A stretch of DNA of 64,000 bases from Desulfurivibrio sp044068625 (GCF_044068625.1 NZ_JBIPKH010000001.1:124001-188000); one strand, 5' to 3'. Shown: positions 27,287-36,476, counted from the stretch's first letter. Made by a program: numbers and translations. The notes: generated by a model not told the origin, from the sequence alone.

Positions 27287-28711
27287 ATGAGCGCGGCCAC
27301 CGACATCTATCCCCACTGGCCAATTCTTCTGGTCGACGACGAAGAGCATACCCTGGCCAGTTTTGATATCGCCCTGAAGAGCCACGGCCTTACCAACACC
27401 ATCCGTTGCCCCGACGGACGCCGGGTCCGGGAGATCGTTGCCGGCCAGGAGATCGAGATTATCCTGCTTGATCTGATCATGCCCCAGGTCTCCGGCCAGG
27501 AGATCCTGGCCTGGCTCAACGAACACCATCCCGAAATCCCGGTAATCGTGGTCACCGGCGTCAACGAGGTGGAAACGGCGGTCAACTGCATGCTGCAGGG
27601 AGCCTTCGACTACATCGTCAAGCCGGTGAGTGTCGAACGATTACTGCCCAGTGTCAACCGGGCCCTGGAAGTTCGCCGCCTGCGTCGGGAAAACAGCCGC
27701 CTGGCCGATCGCTTCTTTCGCCCCGAGCTGCGCCACCCCGAGATCTTCGCCCCCATCATCACCCAACATCCCAAGATGCAGAAGATCTTCCAGTACTGCG
27801 AGGCGGTGGCCGAAAGTCGCCAGCCGATACTGATCACCGGGGAGGCCGGAGTCGGCAAAGAGGAGGTGGCCAAAGCCCTGCACCGCCTGAGCCGGCGCAA
27901 GGGCCGGATGCTGACGGCCAAGGTGGCCGACCTCGACGAGCAACTTTTCGCCGACACCCTCTTCGGCCACGTCAAGGGCGCCTTTCCCGGAGCCGACAAG
28001 GCCCGCCCGGGCCTGGTGGAAAAAGCCAAAGGCGGCACCCTTTTCATTGATGAAATCGGGGATCTCAGTCCCGAATCCCAACTTAAACTCCTGCGGCTGG
28101 TGGAGAATGGTGAATATTGTCCGCTGGGTTCCGAGCAGGTCAAGGGTTCCGATACCAGGATTCTGGTGGCCAGCCAAAAGGATGTCGATGCCTTGGGGGA
28201 GGAGGGGGGAATACGCCGGGATCTCTACCACCGGCTGCGCGCCCACCATGTTCACCTGCCGCCGCTGCGGGAGCGCGCCGACGACATCCCCCTGCTGCTG
28301 GACCATTTTCTGGGGGAGGCCGCCAAGGAGTTGCGCAAGAAAAAGCCGGTTTATCACCAGGAGATCATCCCGCTGCTGAAAAACTACTATTTTCCAGGCA
28401 ACGTCAAGGAACTTCGGGAGATGGCCTTTGATGCCATGAGTGGCCACCGGGCCCGCCTGCTCAAAACCGAAACCTTCATCAAGGCGGTCAAGGGGCGCCT
28501 CACCTCCCCGGGGCTGGGCGGCCAGGGCGTTCCTTCAGCCACCCTGGACAGCGAGTGGATCCAGAAGCTGGATCGTCTGCCCACCCTGAAGGCGGCGGCC
28601 CTGATTCTGGTCCAGGAGGCCCTGCGCCGCTCGGGGAACAACCAGCGGGTCGCCGCCAGCCTCTTGGGTATAACTCCCCAGGCCCTCAACCAGCGCCTGA
28701 AACGCCTCTAG
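27287..28711 (+). CDS. NtrC-family response regulator with altered GAFTGA loop
   Basis: A 474-residue regulator: receiver domain (acid pocket DDE at 17-19, phospho-acceptor Asp62 in LLDLIMP), AAA+ domain (Walker A GEAGVGKEE 185-193, Walker B TLFIDEIGD 251-259) and a Fis-type helix-turn-helix at the C-terminus (NNQRVAASLLGITPQALNQRL). The sigma-54-contacting GAFTGA loop reads GAFPGA (231-236). Replacement of the conserved Thr usually impairs activation of sigma-54 polymerase, so it may act as a repressor or without sigma-54. It is directly upstream of a receiver-kinase hybrid, its likely partner. Confidence 0.85.
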   Translation: MSAATDIYPHWPILLVDDEEHTLASFDIALKSHGLTNTIRCPDGRRVREIVAGQEIEIILLDLIMPQVSGQEILAWLNEHHPEIPVIVVTGVNEVETAVNCMLQGAFDYIVKPVSVERLLPSVNRALEVRRLRRENSRLADRFFRPELRHPEIFAPIITQHPKMQKIFQYCEAVAESRQPILITGEAGVGKEEVAKALHRLSRRKGRMLTAKVADLDEQLFADTLFGHVKGAFPGADKARPGLVEKAKGGTLFIDEIGDLSPESQLKLLRLVENGEYCPLGSEQVKGSDTRILVASQKDVDALGEEGGIRRDLYHRLRAHHVHLPPLRERADDIPLLLDHFLGEAAKELRKKKPVYHQEIIPLLKNYYFPGNVKELREMAFDAMSGHRARLLKTETFIKAVKGRLTSPGLGGQGVPSATLDSEWIQKLDRLPTLKAAALILVQEALRRSGNNQRVAASLLGITPQALNQRLKRL

Positions 28712-28730
28712 CCGAACCCGCCACCGGATT

Positions 28731-30128
28731 ATGACCCCCCACCAGCCCCCAGACCAGCAGCCACCGCCGGGGCGTCCCTCCAAGGCCGCCCCCAAGCGCG
28801 GCCAGCTCCTGGTGGTGGATGATGAACCCTTCGTCCTCCAGCTCATCTCCATCCAGGCCAAAAAATTGCGTTACCAGGTCTGCACCGCCACCAGCGGTCG
28901 CGAAGCCCTGGAGATCATCAACGGCACCGGAGCAACCCCCGGTCGCCGTTTCGACCTGCTGCTCACCGATATTCTGATGCCGGGAATGGATGGATTGACC
29001 TTCATGGCCGAGGCCCGTCGGCGCCAGCCCGACCTGGAAGTGATCGTAATCTCCGGCCAGCACGAGATCAAAACGGCGGTGGAGGCGATGCGCCTGGGGG
29101 CCTCCAACTACCTGCAGAAACCGTTCTCCCGACAAGAGCTGGAGATCGCTCTCGACAAGGGGATGGAGCAGGTCCGCCTGCAGCGCGAGTTGCGGGAGAG
29201 CCAGGAAAAGCTGGCCAGCTCAACCAGGAAGCTGGATGAATACCGGCGCCACCTTGAACAGCTGGTGGAGGAACGCACCGCGGAGCTGGCCGCCGCCAAC
29301 CGCAAGCTCCGGGCGGATATCAGGGCCCGGAAATTGGCGGAGAAGGAGGCCGAAGAGCGGCGGCGGCAACTGATCGAAGCGGACAAGATGGCTTCGTTGG
29401 GCATTCTGGTGGCCGGAGTGGCCCACGAAATCAACAACCCCAACAACTTCATCGCCATGAACGCCCCGATCCTCCGCAGGATCTGGTTAGACATCAAGCC
29501 AATACTGCAAGATTACCGTCGAACCCATGGCGAGTTTCAGATGAGTGGTCTCCCCTACTCCAAAATGGCGGAACATGTCCCGGAGCTGCTGGAGGGGATC
29601 GCCAGCGGCGCCGAGCGTATCACCAAGATCGTCAGGAATCTCAACGATTACGCCCGCCAAAGCGCCGCCAACATGAATCAACTCTTCGATCTAAATCAGG
29701 TGGTGCAGGCGGCCCTGACCCTGCTGGCCTCTCCCCTGAAGCAGGCGACCCACCACTTGGAAGTTGATCTGGCTGAAAGTCTGCCCCCGGTCCGGGGCAA
29801 CTTCCAGCGGGCCGAACAGGTGGCAGTCAATCTGCTGCAGAATGCCTGCCAGGCCCTGGCTGCGCCCACCGCCGCCATCCAGGTACAAACCACCAACGAA
29901 GATGGGCTGATTATTCTCCAGGTCCGCGACCAGGGTCGGGGCATTCCGACCCGGGATCTCAAGCGGATCCAGGATCCTTTCTTCACCACCAGGCGGGACA
30001 GTGGCGGGACCGGGCTGGGGCTGTCGATCTCCGCCGGCATCATGGAGGAACATGGCGGCCGGCTGGTTTTTTCCTCCCAACCAGGTCAGGGCACCACCGC
30101 CCGGGCCCTCTTTCCCGCCGCCTCCTAA
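28731..30128 (+). CDS. Cytosolic receiver-histidine kinase hybrid
   Basis: A 465-residue protein with a receiver domain first (QLLVVDDEPFVLQLI, phospho-acceptor Asp in LLTDILMPGMDG), then a coiled coil (about 145-215), a HisKA dimerisation domain with phospho-His in GVAHEINNPNNFIAMN, and an HATPase domain with N box (QVAVNLLQNACQAL), DQGRGIP and GGTGLGLSIS. It has no membrane segment or PAS domain, so input probably comes through phosphorylation of its own receiver. It follows the GAFPGA regulator by 19 nt. Confidence 0.85.
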   Translation: MTPHQPPDQQPPPGRPSKAAPKRGQLLVVDDEPFVLQLISIQAKKLRYQVCTATSGREALEIINGTGATPGRRFDLLLTDILMPGMDGLTFMAEARRRQPDLEVIVISGQHEIKTAVEAMRLGASNYLQKPFSRQELEIALDKGMEQVRLQRELRESQEKLASSTRKLDEYRRHLEQLVEERTAELAAANRKLRADIRARKLAEKEAEERRRQLIEADKMASLGILVAGVAHEINNPNNFIAMNAPILRRIWLDIKPILQDYRRTHGEFQMSGLPYSKMAEHVPELLEGIASGAERITKIVRNLNDYARQSAANMNQLFDLNQVVQAALTLLASPLKQATHHLEVDLAESLPPVRGNFQRAEQVAVNLLQNACQALAAPTAAIQVQTTNEDGLIILQVRDQGRGIPTRDLKRIQDPFFTTRRDSGGTGLGLSISAGIMEEHGGRLVFSSQPGQGTTARALFPAAS

Positions 30129-30168
30129 CGGGGATCCGGCTTAACCCGGTACCACCGCGACTTCCTCA

Positions 30169-30855
30169 TCATGCCTTGAGCACCTCCGGGTCGAGGTGGC
30201 CCTGCTTCATCCGCAACATCCGGGACGCCGTTTTGGCCAGGGCCCGGTTGTGGGTGATCAGGATCATGGTAACCCGTTCCTCCCGGTTGATTCGGCTCAA
30301 CAGGGCCATGATCTCGGCTTCGGTCTGCTCATCCAGATCACCGGTGGGTTCATCGGCCAACAGCAGTTCCGGCTGGTTCATCAAGGCCCGAGCAATGGCC
30401 ACCCGCCGTTGCTGGCCGCCGGAAAGCTGCCAGGGATAGGCATTGACCCGATCGCCGATCCCCACCAGATCCAGAAGGTGATCGGCCCGCTCCTGCTCCC
30501 GCCGGGAACGGTTCTCCCCGAACAGGGCCGCCAGCATCACGTTTTCCCGGGCGGTGAGAACGGGCAACAGGCTGGCGAACTGAAAGATAAAGCCGACCCG
30601 GCGGTTGCGGTAGGCCGAAAGCCCGCCATCATCCAGGGCGCTGATATCGTGGCCACCGAAGAGGACTTGTCCGGAGCTGGGCCGCAGGATTCCGCCGATC
30701 ACCGACACCAGGGTGCTCTTGCCGGAACCGGAGTGGCCGACAACGGAGAGAAACTCACCGCGCTCCACCCGCAGCGAAACCTGATTCAGGGCCGGAATGG
30801 CGGTTTGGTCCACCCGATAGATCTTACTGACCGCGACCAATTCAAGCTGGCTCAC
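30169..30855 (-). CDS. ABC transporter ATP-binding protein (LolD/MacB type)
   Basis: A 228-residue ATPase with Walker A GHSGSGKSTL, signature LSGGQQRRVAIARAL, Walker B LLLADEPTGDLD and the switch His (LITHNRAL). The sequence class is the FtsE/LolD/MacB group that powers FtsX-type permeases, which usually drive lipoprotein release or mechanotransmission across the periplasm. It follows its permease by 3 nt. Confidence 0.9.
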   Translation of the reverse strand: MSQLELVAVSKIYRVDQTAIPALNQVSLRVERGEFLSVVGHSGSGKSTLVSVIGGILRPSSGQVLFGGHDISALDDGGLSAYRNRRVGFIFQFASLLPVLTARENVMLAALFGENRSRREQERADHLLDLVGIGDRVNAYPWQLSGGQQRRVAIARALMNQPELLLADEPTGDLDEQTEAEIMALLSRINREERVTMILITHNRALAKTASRMLRMKQGHLDPEVLKA

Positions 30856-30858
30856 TCT

Positions 30859-32049
30859 TCAAACCTCCTTTATCGCCAGCAACGGCTCAATCTTTTTGAT
30901 CCGATTGACGGGAATCAGCGCCCCGGCCAGACAGACTCCCCCGCCGACCAGCAAGCCACCCAACCCAATCAGCAGTTGCTGACCAGGTTCGAGCCCGGCG
31001 GAGATTGAGCGCATCAGCTCAAAATCGGCCGCCAGGCGCACCGCCAGCCAGGTTCCGCCCAGCACTCCCAGCAGGCTGCCCACCGCCCCCAGCAAGCCGA
31101 TCTCCAGGAAAAACAGTTTGGCCACCTGCGCCTGGCGGGCGCCGATGGCCCGCATGATCCCGATCTCCCGGGCCCGTTCACCGGCCATGGCGGTGAAGAT
31201 CGACCAGACCAGAAAAATGGTGAGCATTGAAGAGAGGGAGATGGTCACCAGAAAGATCCGATTGATATCGGCCAGGGTATTGAGCCAGCGCACCCCCATG
31301 CTGCTGCGGGTGACCACATCGACATTGTAGATCTGCCCCTCGATTACCCGCCCCATGTAATCAGGGTCCAGACCCTCCTCCAACCGGATGAAGATCACCG
31401 ATATCTGCCCCTGAGCCAAAGGGGAATAGCCGCCATCGATGATCTTTTGCAAACTATCCACGGTCATGAAGAGGGCATTGTCCAGCCCGGTGCCGGTGGC
31501 CTCCAGCTCTCCGACAATGGTGAAGCGCTGATTGAAGAGGGTGGCTTCCACATTGAGCAACCCCAGGCCGAGGTTCTCGGCGGTGCCAGCGCCGGCGATG
31601 GCCTCGCCGGGGAGCAGCTCCCGGCCGATCGCCCGGTTGAGCCAGGGTTTGACGATAAAATCGGTGGCCGGATCAAAGGCCACGATACCGGTGGGGATCA
31701 CGTCGCAGCAGAGGCCGTCGATGGAGGAGATATAGGTCTGATGGGTGACATCCCGGACGCCCTCGATCCCCTTAACCTCTGCGAGGAGTTCACTGGGCAT
31801 ATAAAAGGAGCGGTTCCGCGCCTCAAGCAGAAACTCCTGGGCCTCGGTCCGGGCCCCCACCGGGACCGCGATGATATCGGCGCCCAACCGCTGGGAAACC
31901 CGGTCGATGGTGGAGGTGATGCTGATACTGAAAGAGGCGGCGAAAACCAGCAGGGCGACGAAAAGAGCAATGGCGCAAACCAGGACCAGGGTGCGCACCG
32001 GTTTGCGCCGCAAATTTTTCAGCGCCACGGATAAAAAACTGATCTGCAT
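30859..32049 (-). CDS. FtsX/MacB-type ABC transporter permease
   Basis: Four-helix membrane protein of about 396 residues: one N-terminal helix (TLVLVCAIALFVALLVFAAS), a periplasmic MacB-like domain (about 50-260) and three C-terminal helices (MLTIFLVWSIFTAMAG, LGAVGSLLGVLGGTWLAV, LLIGLGGLLVGGGVCLAG). The EIGIMRAIGARQAQVAKLF coupling helix contacts the ATPase. I choose ATG 32049, which gives the usual MQISFLSVALKNLRRKP start and does not overlap the upstream gene; an ATG at 32079 is possible. It forms an exporter with the ATPase and a secreted beta-propeller. Confidence 0.87.
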   Translation of the reverse strand: MQISFLSVALKNLRRKPVRTLVLVCAIALFVALLVFAASFSISITSTIDRVSQRLGADIIAVPVGARTEAQEFLLEARNRSFYMPSELLAEVKGIEGVRDVTHQTYISSIDGLCCDVIPTGIVAFDPATDFIVKPWLNRAIGRELLPGEAIAGAGTAENLGLGLLNVEATLFNQRFTIVGELEATGTGLDNALFMTVDSLQKIIDGGYSPLAQGQISVIFIRLEEGLDPDYMGRVIEGQIYNVDVVTRSSMGVRWLNTLADINRIFLVTISLSSMLTIFLVWSIFTAMAGERAREIGIMRAIGARQAQVAKLFFLEIGLLGAVGSLLGVLGGTWLAVRLAADFELMRSISAGLEPGQQLLIGLGGLLVGGGVCLAGALIPVNRIKKIEPLLAIKEV

Positions 32050-32062
32050 CAAGAGCGCCGTT

Positions 32063-33187
32063 TTATTGCCAGTTGGCATCGATTCCGCAAAGAATGGCGC
32101 TGCCGGACTTGCCCATCATCTTATGACAGGCCAGACAGACCGAAGTTACTTCACCCACCATTTTTTTGGCCTGAACATCGTAGAGGGCCAGGCTGCCGTC
32201 GGTGACATCGCCCTCGTCGGCGGCGGAAAAGACCTTGTTCCGCACCGCGAAAATCCCGTACTTGCCATCGGGGGTCGGCATGAAGTCATGGGCTTCGCCG
32301 GGCAGCGGGGTGGCGACCTGAACCACCTTCAGGGTCCTGGCGTCAATGATGTAGCCCCGATCACCACCGGACTGAAAGAGATATTTGCCATCCTGGGTAA
32401 AGTACTGGCGGAAGGTGATGGTGCCGCCGGAGGCATCCCGGGGCTTGCCGGTGATGGTCGCCTCCGCCACCTTCTTGATCTTACCCTGCTCCAGAGCTTT
32501 CATCTCCAGCAGGATCAACTGGTTGTTGCCGGTGAACTTGGTGTGCCCCTCGGGGGTCAGATTGAGGGTGAGCAGGAAGTGCTTCATGTCCGGGGTATTG
32601 GTGCCGTGGGCAAAGGTGTACTCGCCGGGCTTGTAGCCCAGATCATCAAAAAAGACCCGGTGCTTATGGGCAAGGTCCCTCTTGGCAAAAACATCGATAT
32701 AACCCTCGTCCCCCATATAGACCGGCATAAAATAATCGCTGGACTGGCCGGACCCGCAGTAGTTGGCCCCGGTCCAGGTGGCCCGTTGATCCGGAGGCAG
32801 GGCCACGTCGATCAACACCTTGCCGGTGGTCAGATCGGTTTTGCCCACGTGGAGATTGCCGTCGCCGTCGGGCCGGTAGGTTGACCAGAACATAACGTTG
32901 CGGTCATTGACATCGATGCGGGCATCATGGGTGGGGTGGGTCTTGCCGGTACCGATGGTGACCATGCCAAGCATCCCATTAAGGGCGATGGGCTGCCGAC
33001 CGTTATTGGGATCGATGGTTACATTGGCCTCGGCAAAATGGCCGCCCATCCCGGCCACGTAAATCTTGGCCTGGTAAGTCTGTTTAGCGGCCACCGCCTG
33101 GGCGGTTTCCGAGTCCACCGTGGTGAATGTCAGATATCCGCCAACCAGCATCGTCAGAGCCGCCGCCGTCGCCATTACCTTTTTCAT
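32063..33187 (-). CDS. Secreted beta-propeller protein with a C-terminal CxxCH haem motif
   Basis: A 374-residue exported protein of no family I can name with confidence. It has a signal-like N-terminus (MKKVMATAAALTMLVGGYL), then repeats of beta-propeller type (DARIDVNDRNVMFWS, GKTDLTTGKVLIDVAL, GDRGYIIDARTLKVVQ, DFMPTPDGKYGIF) and near the end a CLACHK motif able to attach one c-type haem, followed by a second Cys-containing tail (ILCGIDANW). It resembles YncE-type or quinohaemoprotein-like propellers. It is first in an operon with an ABC exporter, which suggests that the transporter acts on it or on its ligand. Confidence 0.65.
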   Translation of the reverse strand: MKKVMATAAALTMLVGGYLTFTTVDSETAQAVAAKQTYQAKIYVAGMGGHFAEANVTIDPNNGRQPIALNGMLGMVTIGTGKTHPTHDARIDVNDRNVMFWSTYRPDGDGNLHVGKTDLTTGKVLIDVALPPDQRATWTGANYCGSGQSSDYFMPVYMGDEGYIDVFAKRDLAHKHRVFFDDLGYKPGEYTFAHGTNTPDMKHFLLTLNLTPEGHTKFTGNNQLILLEMKALEQGKIKKVAEATITGKPRDASGGTITFRQYFTQDGKYLFQSGGDRGYIIDARTLKVVQVATPLPGEAHDFMPTPDGKYGIFAVRNKVFSAADEGDVTDGSLALYDVQAKKMVGEVTSVCLACHKMMGKSGSAILCGIDANWQ

Positions 33188-33248
33188 CTTTACCCTCCGC
33201 GCTTTTACGGTGAATGTTACCGGTCAAAGCAGACCGGCTCGGAACCAG

Positions 33249-33267
33249 GTGCGACATTTTGTCACAC
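33249..33267 (-). promoter_or_regulatory. Palindrome upstream of the beta-propeller operon
   Basis: GTGcGACA-TTT-TGTCaCAC, an imperfect 19-bp palindrome about 60 nt before the start of the propeller gene. It looks like a CRP/FNR-family half-site pair (TGTGAC / GTCGCA), but the spacing is off the classic six bases. Confidence 0.35.
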
Positions 33268-33374
33268 GTTGTAGCATAATGCCTTTATCGGTGAGCCATC
33301 GCAAGCAGAAATTTCCTGTTCGGCAAAAAAACACCCAGTGGCAGTAGTCGGGCCCGAGGCCAAAGGAAAAACGG

Positions 33375-33403
33375 TTGACCACAAAGCCGGAACAAACTAG
33401 ATA
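33375..33403 (+). promoter_or_regulatory. Sigma-70-type promoter of pheA-tyrA
   Basis: TTGACC (33375-33380), 17-nt spacer, TAGATA (33398-33403), about 75 nt before the start of the fused gene. Confidence 0.55.
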
Positions 33404-33476
33404 AATAGCACCAATCACCACCGGGGAGCCGAGAAGGGAACTCCAATCGATACACAACCAAAGGGAAGAAAATAAG

Positions 33477-35153
33477 ATGGTCACCATCGCCACCCCGGGT
33501 CCGGAAGGCTCGCACGCCTGGCAGGCCGCAAGGCAATATGCCCCCCAGGCTCAAATACTGGCCCTGCCCGACAACGCCGCCGTTTTTGCCGCTCTCGCCC
33601 AGGGGAGGGCTGACCACGCCCTGCTCCCCGCCTACAATACCCGCGAAGGGCGCAAACGGGATTTCTGCCATCTGTTGGCCGAAAACCCCAACCATTACTG
33701 GATCGACAATGTCGTTGTCCCGGTACACCTTTCACTGGGAGCCTTGGACGGCGAAACCCCGCTGACCACCCTGATCGGGCGCCCGCCCCTGCTCCAACAG
33801 TGCGAGGAGTATATCACCCACCATTTTCCCACCGCCGATCTGCTGGCGGTCCACGACCTGGAGGCGGCGATGGCCAGACTCAAGGCCGGGGGGCGGAGCG
33901 ATTGCGGAGTGATCGAAGCGGAACCTGCCCTCCTCGCCGGCGGTCTTCTCCTGCGGGAAAGGGAGATAACCCCATACAACCGTACCCGTTTCGCCCTGCT
34001 GGGGAAAAAGTTGCCTCCCATCAGCGGCTACGATGCCACCGCCGCAATCACCACCCCGCTCAAGGACCGGGTGGGCCTGCTCCACGACATGCTGGGGGAG
34101 TTTGCCCGCCGGGGCATCAACCTGCTGGATATGGACTCGGAAACCGACCCCAGGAGCCAGGAGCTGCGCTTCTATATCGAGATGGAGGGACACATCGAAG
34201 ATCCCGGCATCCAAGAGGCCCTGCGCCTGATCGCCGACGAAGTGATCAGGGAAACCGGCAGCATCAGGGTGCTGGGCAGCTACCCCCGGGTGGACATGCG
34301 CACCAAACGGATCAAGAAATGCGGTTTTATCGGCAGCGGCGAGATGAGCCAGTGGTTTGCCCGCCGCCTGGAGGGGGAGGGTTACCAGGTGCTGCTCACC
34401 GGCCGGAACAGCGAACTGCGCCCCGAGGAGATGATTCCCCAGGTGGAGCTGGTGGCGATCTGTGTGCCGATCAGCGCCACTGCGGCCACGGTGCGGGAGT
34501 ATGGCCCCCTGTTGAGCGAAAAACAGGCCCTGATCCTGCTGGCCGGCGAAGCCGAGGAGAGCGTGGCCGCCGCCCTGGAAGCCACCGCCCCCGGGGTGGA
34601 GGTGATGCTGGTCCACAACCTCTGGGGCCCCAAGGCCGCCACCATGAAGGACAAAAACGTCTCTTTGGTCCGCACCCAGCGCAGCGGCGTACTTTGCCGG
34701 GAGTTCGAGGCGTTTTTGTACAAGCACGGCGCGACCATTTCCCTGGATTCCGGCCCTGATCACAACCTGCTGATGGGGGTTGGCCAGAAACTGCCCAGCG
34801 CCAGCGCCATCGCCTTGGCCATGACCCTGCGCCAGCATGCCCTGCCCTCCCAGGAAATTGAGCGCCACTCCACCCTGACCTCGGCCTACTCCATGCTGGC
34901 CATGGCCCGGGTCCATTTTCAGAATCCGCGCACCTACGCCGAAATTCTGGCCTGCCCAGGCCAGGGCCGCCGGATTCCCCGGGATTTCGCGACCAACCTT
35001 CAGACCGTGCTGGAGTTGGCCGAAGGGGGAGATATCGGCGCCCTTTGCCAACTGGTTGAACAGAACCGGGCCTTCCTGGGGGAGGATTTCCTCCGCCCCA
35101 CCATGAAAGTGGCCCTGGAAGTGGACAACCTGCTGGGCAAGACGCGCAACTGA
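33477..35153 (+). CDS. pheA-tyrA: Fused prephenate dehydratase-ACT-prephenate dehydrogenase
   Basis: One 558-residue chain predicted to direct prephenate to both phenylalanine and tyrosine. Residues 1-180 are prephenate dehydratase (TPGPEGSHAWQAA, and the catalytic TRF in PYNRTRFALLGKK at 170-172). Residues 188-275 are an ACT domain (TTPLKDRVGLLHDMLGEFARRGINLL) with the usual Phe-binding ESRP-like turn not clearly kept. Residues 280-558 are a TyrA-type dehydrogenase with Rossmann motif CGFIGSGEMSQWF and VHNLWGPKAAT. There is no chorismate mutase domain. The order dehydratase-ACT-dehydrogenase is unlike enterobacterial PheA or TyrA. It is transcribed alone and ends before a bidirectional terminator. 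Confidence 0.87.
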   Translation: MVTIATPGPEGSHAWQAARQYAPQAQILALPDNAAVFAALAQGRADHALLPAYNTREGRKRDFCHLLAENPNHYWIDNVVVPVHLSLGALDGETPLTTLIGRPPLLQQCEEYITHHFPTADLLAVHDLEAAMARLKAGGRSDCGVIEAEPALLAGGLLLREREITPYNRTRFALLGKKLPPISGYDATAAITTPLKDRVGLLHDMLGEFARRGINLLDMDSETDPRSQELRFYIEMEGHIEDPGIQEALRLIADEVIRETGSIRVLGSYPRVDMRTKRIKKCGFIGSGEMSQWFARRLEGEGYQVLLTGRNSELRPEEMIPQVELVAICVPISATAATVREYGPLLSEKQALILLAGEAEESVAAALEATAPGVEVMLVHNLWGPKAATMKDKNVSLVRTQRSGVLCREFEAFLYKHGATISLDSGPDHNLLMGVGQKLPSASAIALAMTLRQHALPSQEIERHSTLTSAYSMLAMARVHFQNPRTYAEILACPGQGRRIPRDFATNLQTVLELAEGGDIGALCQLVEQNRAFLGEDFLRPTMKVALEVDNLLGKTRN

Positions 35154-35281
35154 AGGTCAAACTTTTTTTTGGAACCTTTCCGACCTGCCGCTGTCTAATC
35201 AAGCAAAAGCCCCTTTCCTCCTTCCAAAGGTTTTGTGCTTTTTACCCTCTCTCCTTCCAAACGCCCTTAACAGGGCAAAGC

Positions 35282-35319
35282 AAAAAGGCCGTCCCCCGGA
35301 AACGGAGGGCGGCCTTTTT
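35282..35319. terminator. Bidirectional terminator between pheA-tyrA and hsp20
   Basis: AAAAAGGCCG ... CGGCCTTTTT arms extend inward to about 16 bp, with one mismatch and a GAAA tetraloop. A-tract and T-tract on opposite sides allow it to stop transcription from both convergent genes. Confidence 0.8.
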
Positions 35320-35354
35320 CTTTGCCTTTGGGCGCTGTTTAGGCTGCTTCAGCC

Positions 35355-35756
35355 TCAGCCGCACTGCACCTCAATCCGGCGGGGCTTGGCCGGCTCCACC
35401 TTGGGCAGGACCAGATTGAGCAGGCCATCGGCCATGGAGGCCACAATCCGAGCTTGATCAATGGTCTCGGCGATGGTGAAACGGCGCTGATAGTGGCCGG
35501 TCTCAAACTCCCGCAGCAGAACCCGCTCCTCGCTGCCGCCATTGCCGCCCTTGTGCCCCTTGATGGTCAGGGTATCGTTTTCCAGGTTAATCTCCACCCC
35601 ATCCTTGTCCACTCCGGGCATCTCCGCCAACAGATGGACCGCCTCATCGGTTTCATAGATATCAACGGCGGGCACGAAATAACGCTCGGGCTTGGTGGGC
35701 TCCCCGGCCTGCCGCACTTCCTGTTTCTGATGGACCTGCATCTCTTTGTCGCTCAT
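35355..35756 (-). CDS. Small heat-shock protein Hsp20 (second of pair)
   Basis: Holdase chaperone of the alpha-crystallin family, 133 residues. The domain runs from about 30 (FVPAVDIYETDEAVHLLAEMPGV) through LENDTLTIKGHKGG and the DGLLNLVLPK beta-8/9 region, with a short tail KPRRIEVQCG that keeps the I-x-V anchor (RIEV). It lies 46 nt after the other hsp20, on the same transcript. Confidence 0.9.
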   Translation of the reverse strand: MSDKEMQVHQKQEVRQAGEPTKPERYFVPAVDIYETDEAVHLLAEMPGVDKDGVEINLENDTLTIKGHKGGNGGSEERVLLREFETGHYQRRFTIAETIDQARIVASMADGLLNLVLPKVEPAKPRRIEVQCG

Positions 35757-35802
35757 ATCAAACCTCCTGATGGCATCTTACGCAACGCATCAACTATTCG
35801 AC

Positions 35803-36261
35803 CTAATCACCCTTGACCTCGATCCGGCGGGGTTTGACCTCCTCGGCTTTGGGCAGGGTAATCAGCAGAATGCCGTTTTGGCTGGTGGCCTTCACCCCTT
35901 CGGGATTGATCCGGGTGGGCAGGGTCAGGGCCCGACTGAAGCGACCCCGTTCAATCTCCCGGCGGTGATAAGAACATTTCTCCCCCCCGGTTTCGAGCCG
36001 CCGCTCACCCTTGATGGTCAGGGTGTCACCCTCCACCGCGATATCCAGTTCGGCGGCCTTGACCCCGGGAATCTCGGCCCGGACATAGATCGCGTGTTCA
36101 TCCTCGGCCACGTTCAGGGCGGGGAAAACCGTGGCACCGGATCCCGGGGGAAAGTCGCCCGGGGCTCTCCGAAAAAGGGTGTCAAACTCCCGCCGCATCT
36201 TCTCCAGGTCCGCCCACGGATTACGGAAAACCGGCTGATCATAAAATCTCATAATCGCCAT
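35803..36261 (-). CDS. Small heat-shock protein Hsp20 (first of pair)
   Basis: Alpha-crystallin holdase of 152 residues. The start at ATG 36261 follows a GGAGGTGG site; the open frame extends further upstream without support. Features are RFYDQPVFRNPWADLEKM at the N-terminus, the crystallin domain (FPALNVAEDEHAIYVRAEIPGV, GDTLTIKGERR, NGILLITLPK) and the tail RRIEVKGD. Two adjacent Hsp20 genes with the same orientation suggest hetero-oligomers. Confidence 0.92.
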   Translation of the reverse strand: MAIMRFYDQPVFRNPWADLEKMRREFDTLFRRAPGDFPPGSGATVFPALNVAEDEHAIYVRAEIPGVKAAELDIAVEGDTLTIKGERRLETGGEKCSYHRREIERGRFSRALTLPTRINPEGVKATSQNGILLITLPKAEEVKPRRIEVKGD

Positions 36262-36336
36262 AAGCCACCTCCATAATTTATAATGGTTGATGATCGGCAC
36301 CATCGCCAGGCTCGTTCTCTTTCCCTTTGCTCGCAA

Positions 36337-36364
36337 AAAATAAGACCGATCCCGCCGCTGTCAA
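36337..36364 (-). promoter_or_regulatory. Promoter of the hsp20 pair
   Basis: Minus strand CTTGACA-type -35 (TTGACA 36364-36359), 16-nt spacer, TATTTT (36342-36337), about 75 nt before the first hsp20. The leading CTTGA resembles a sigma-32 -35 element, but no CCCCAT -10 is present. Confidence 0.4.
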
Positions 36365-36476
36365 GATCACCCCAACCCTGTCGGTTCAGCACTTTTTCTC
36401 TTTGCCTTGTGGTCTTCCAAGTGGTTAATGTAATAAATCAACACAAAAAACAACGCCAGCTGACCGGAGCCGCGCC

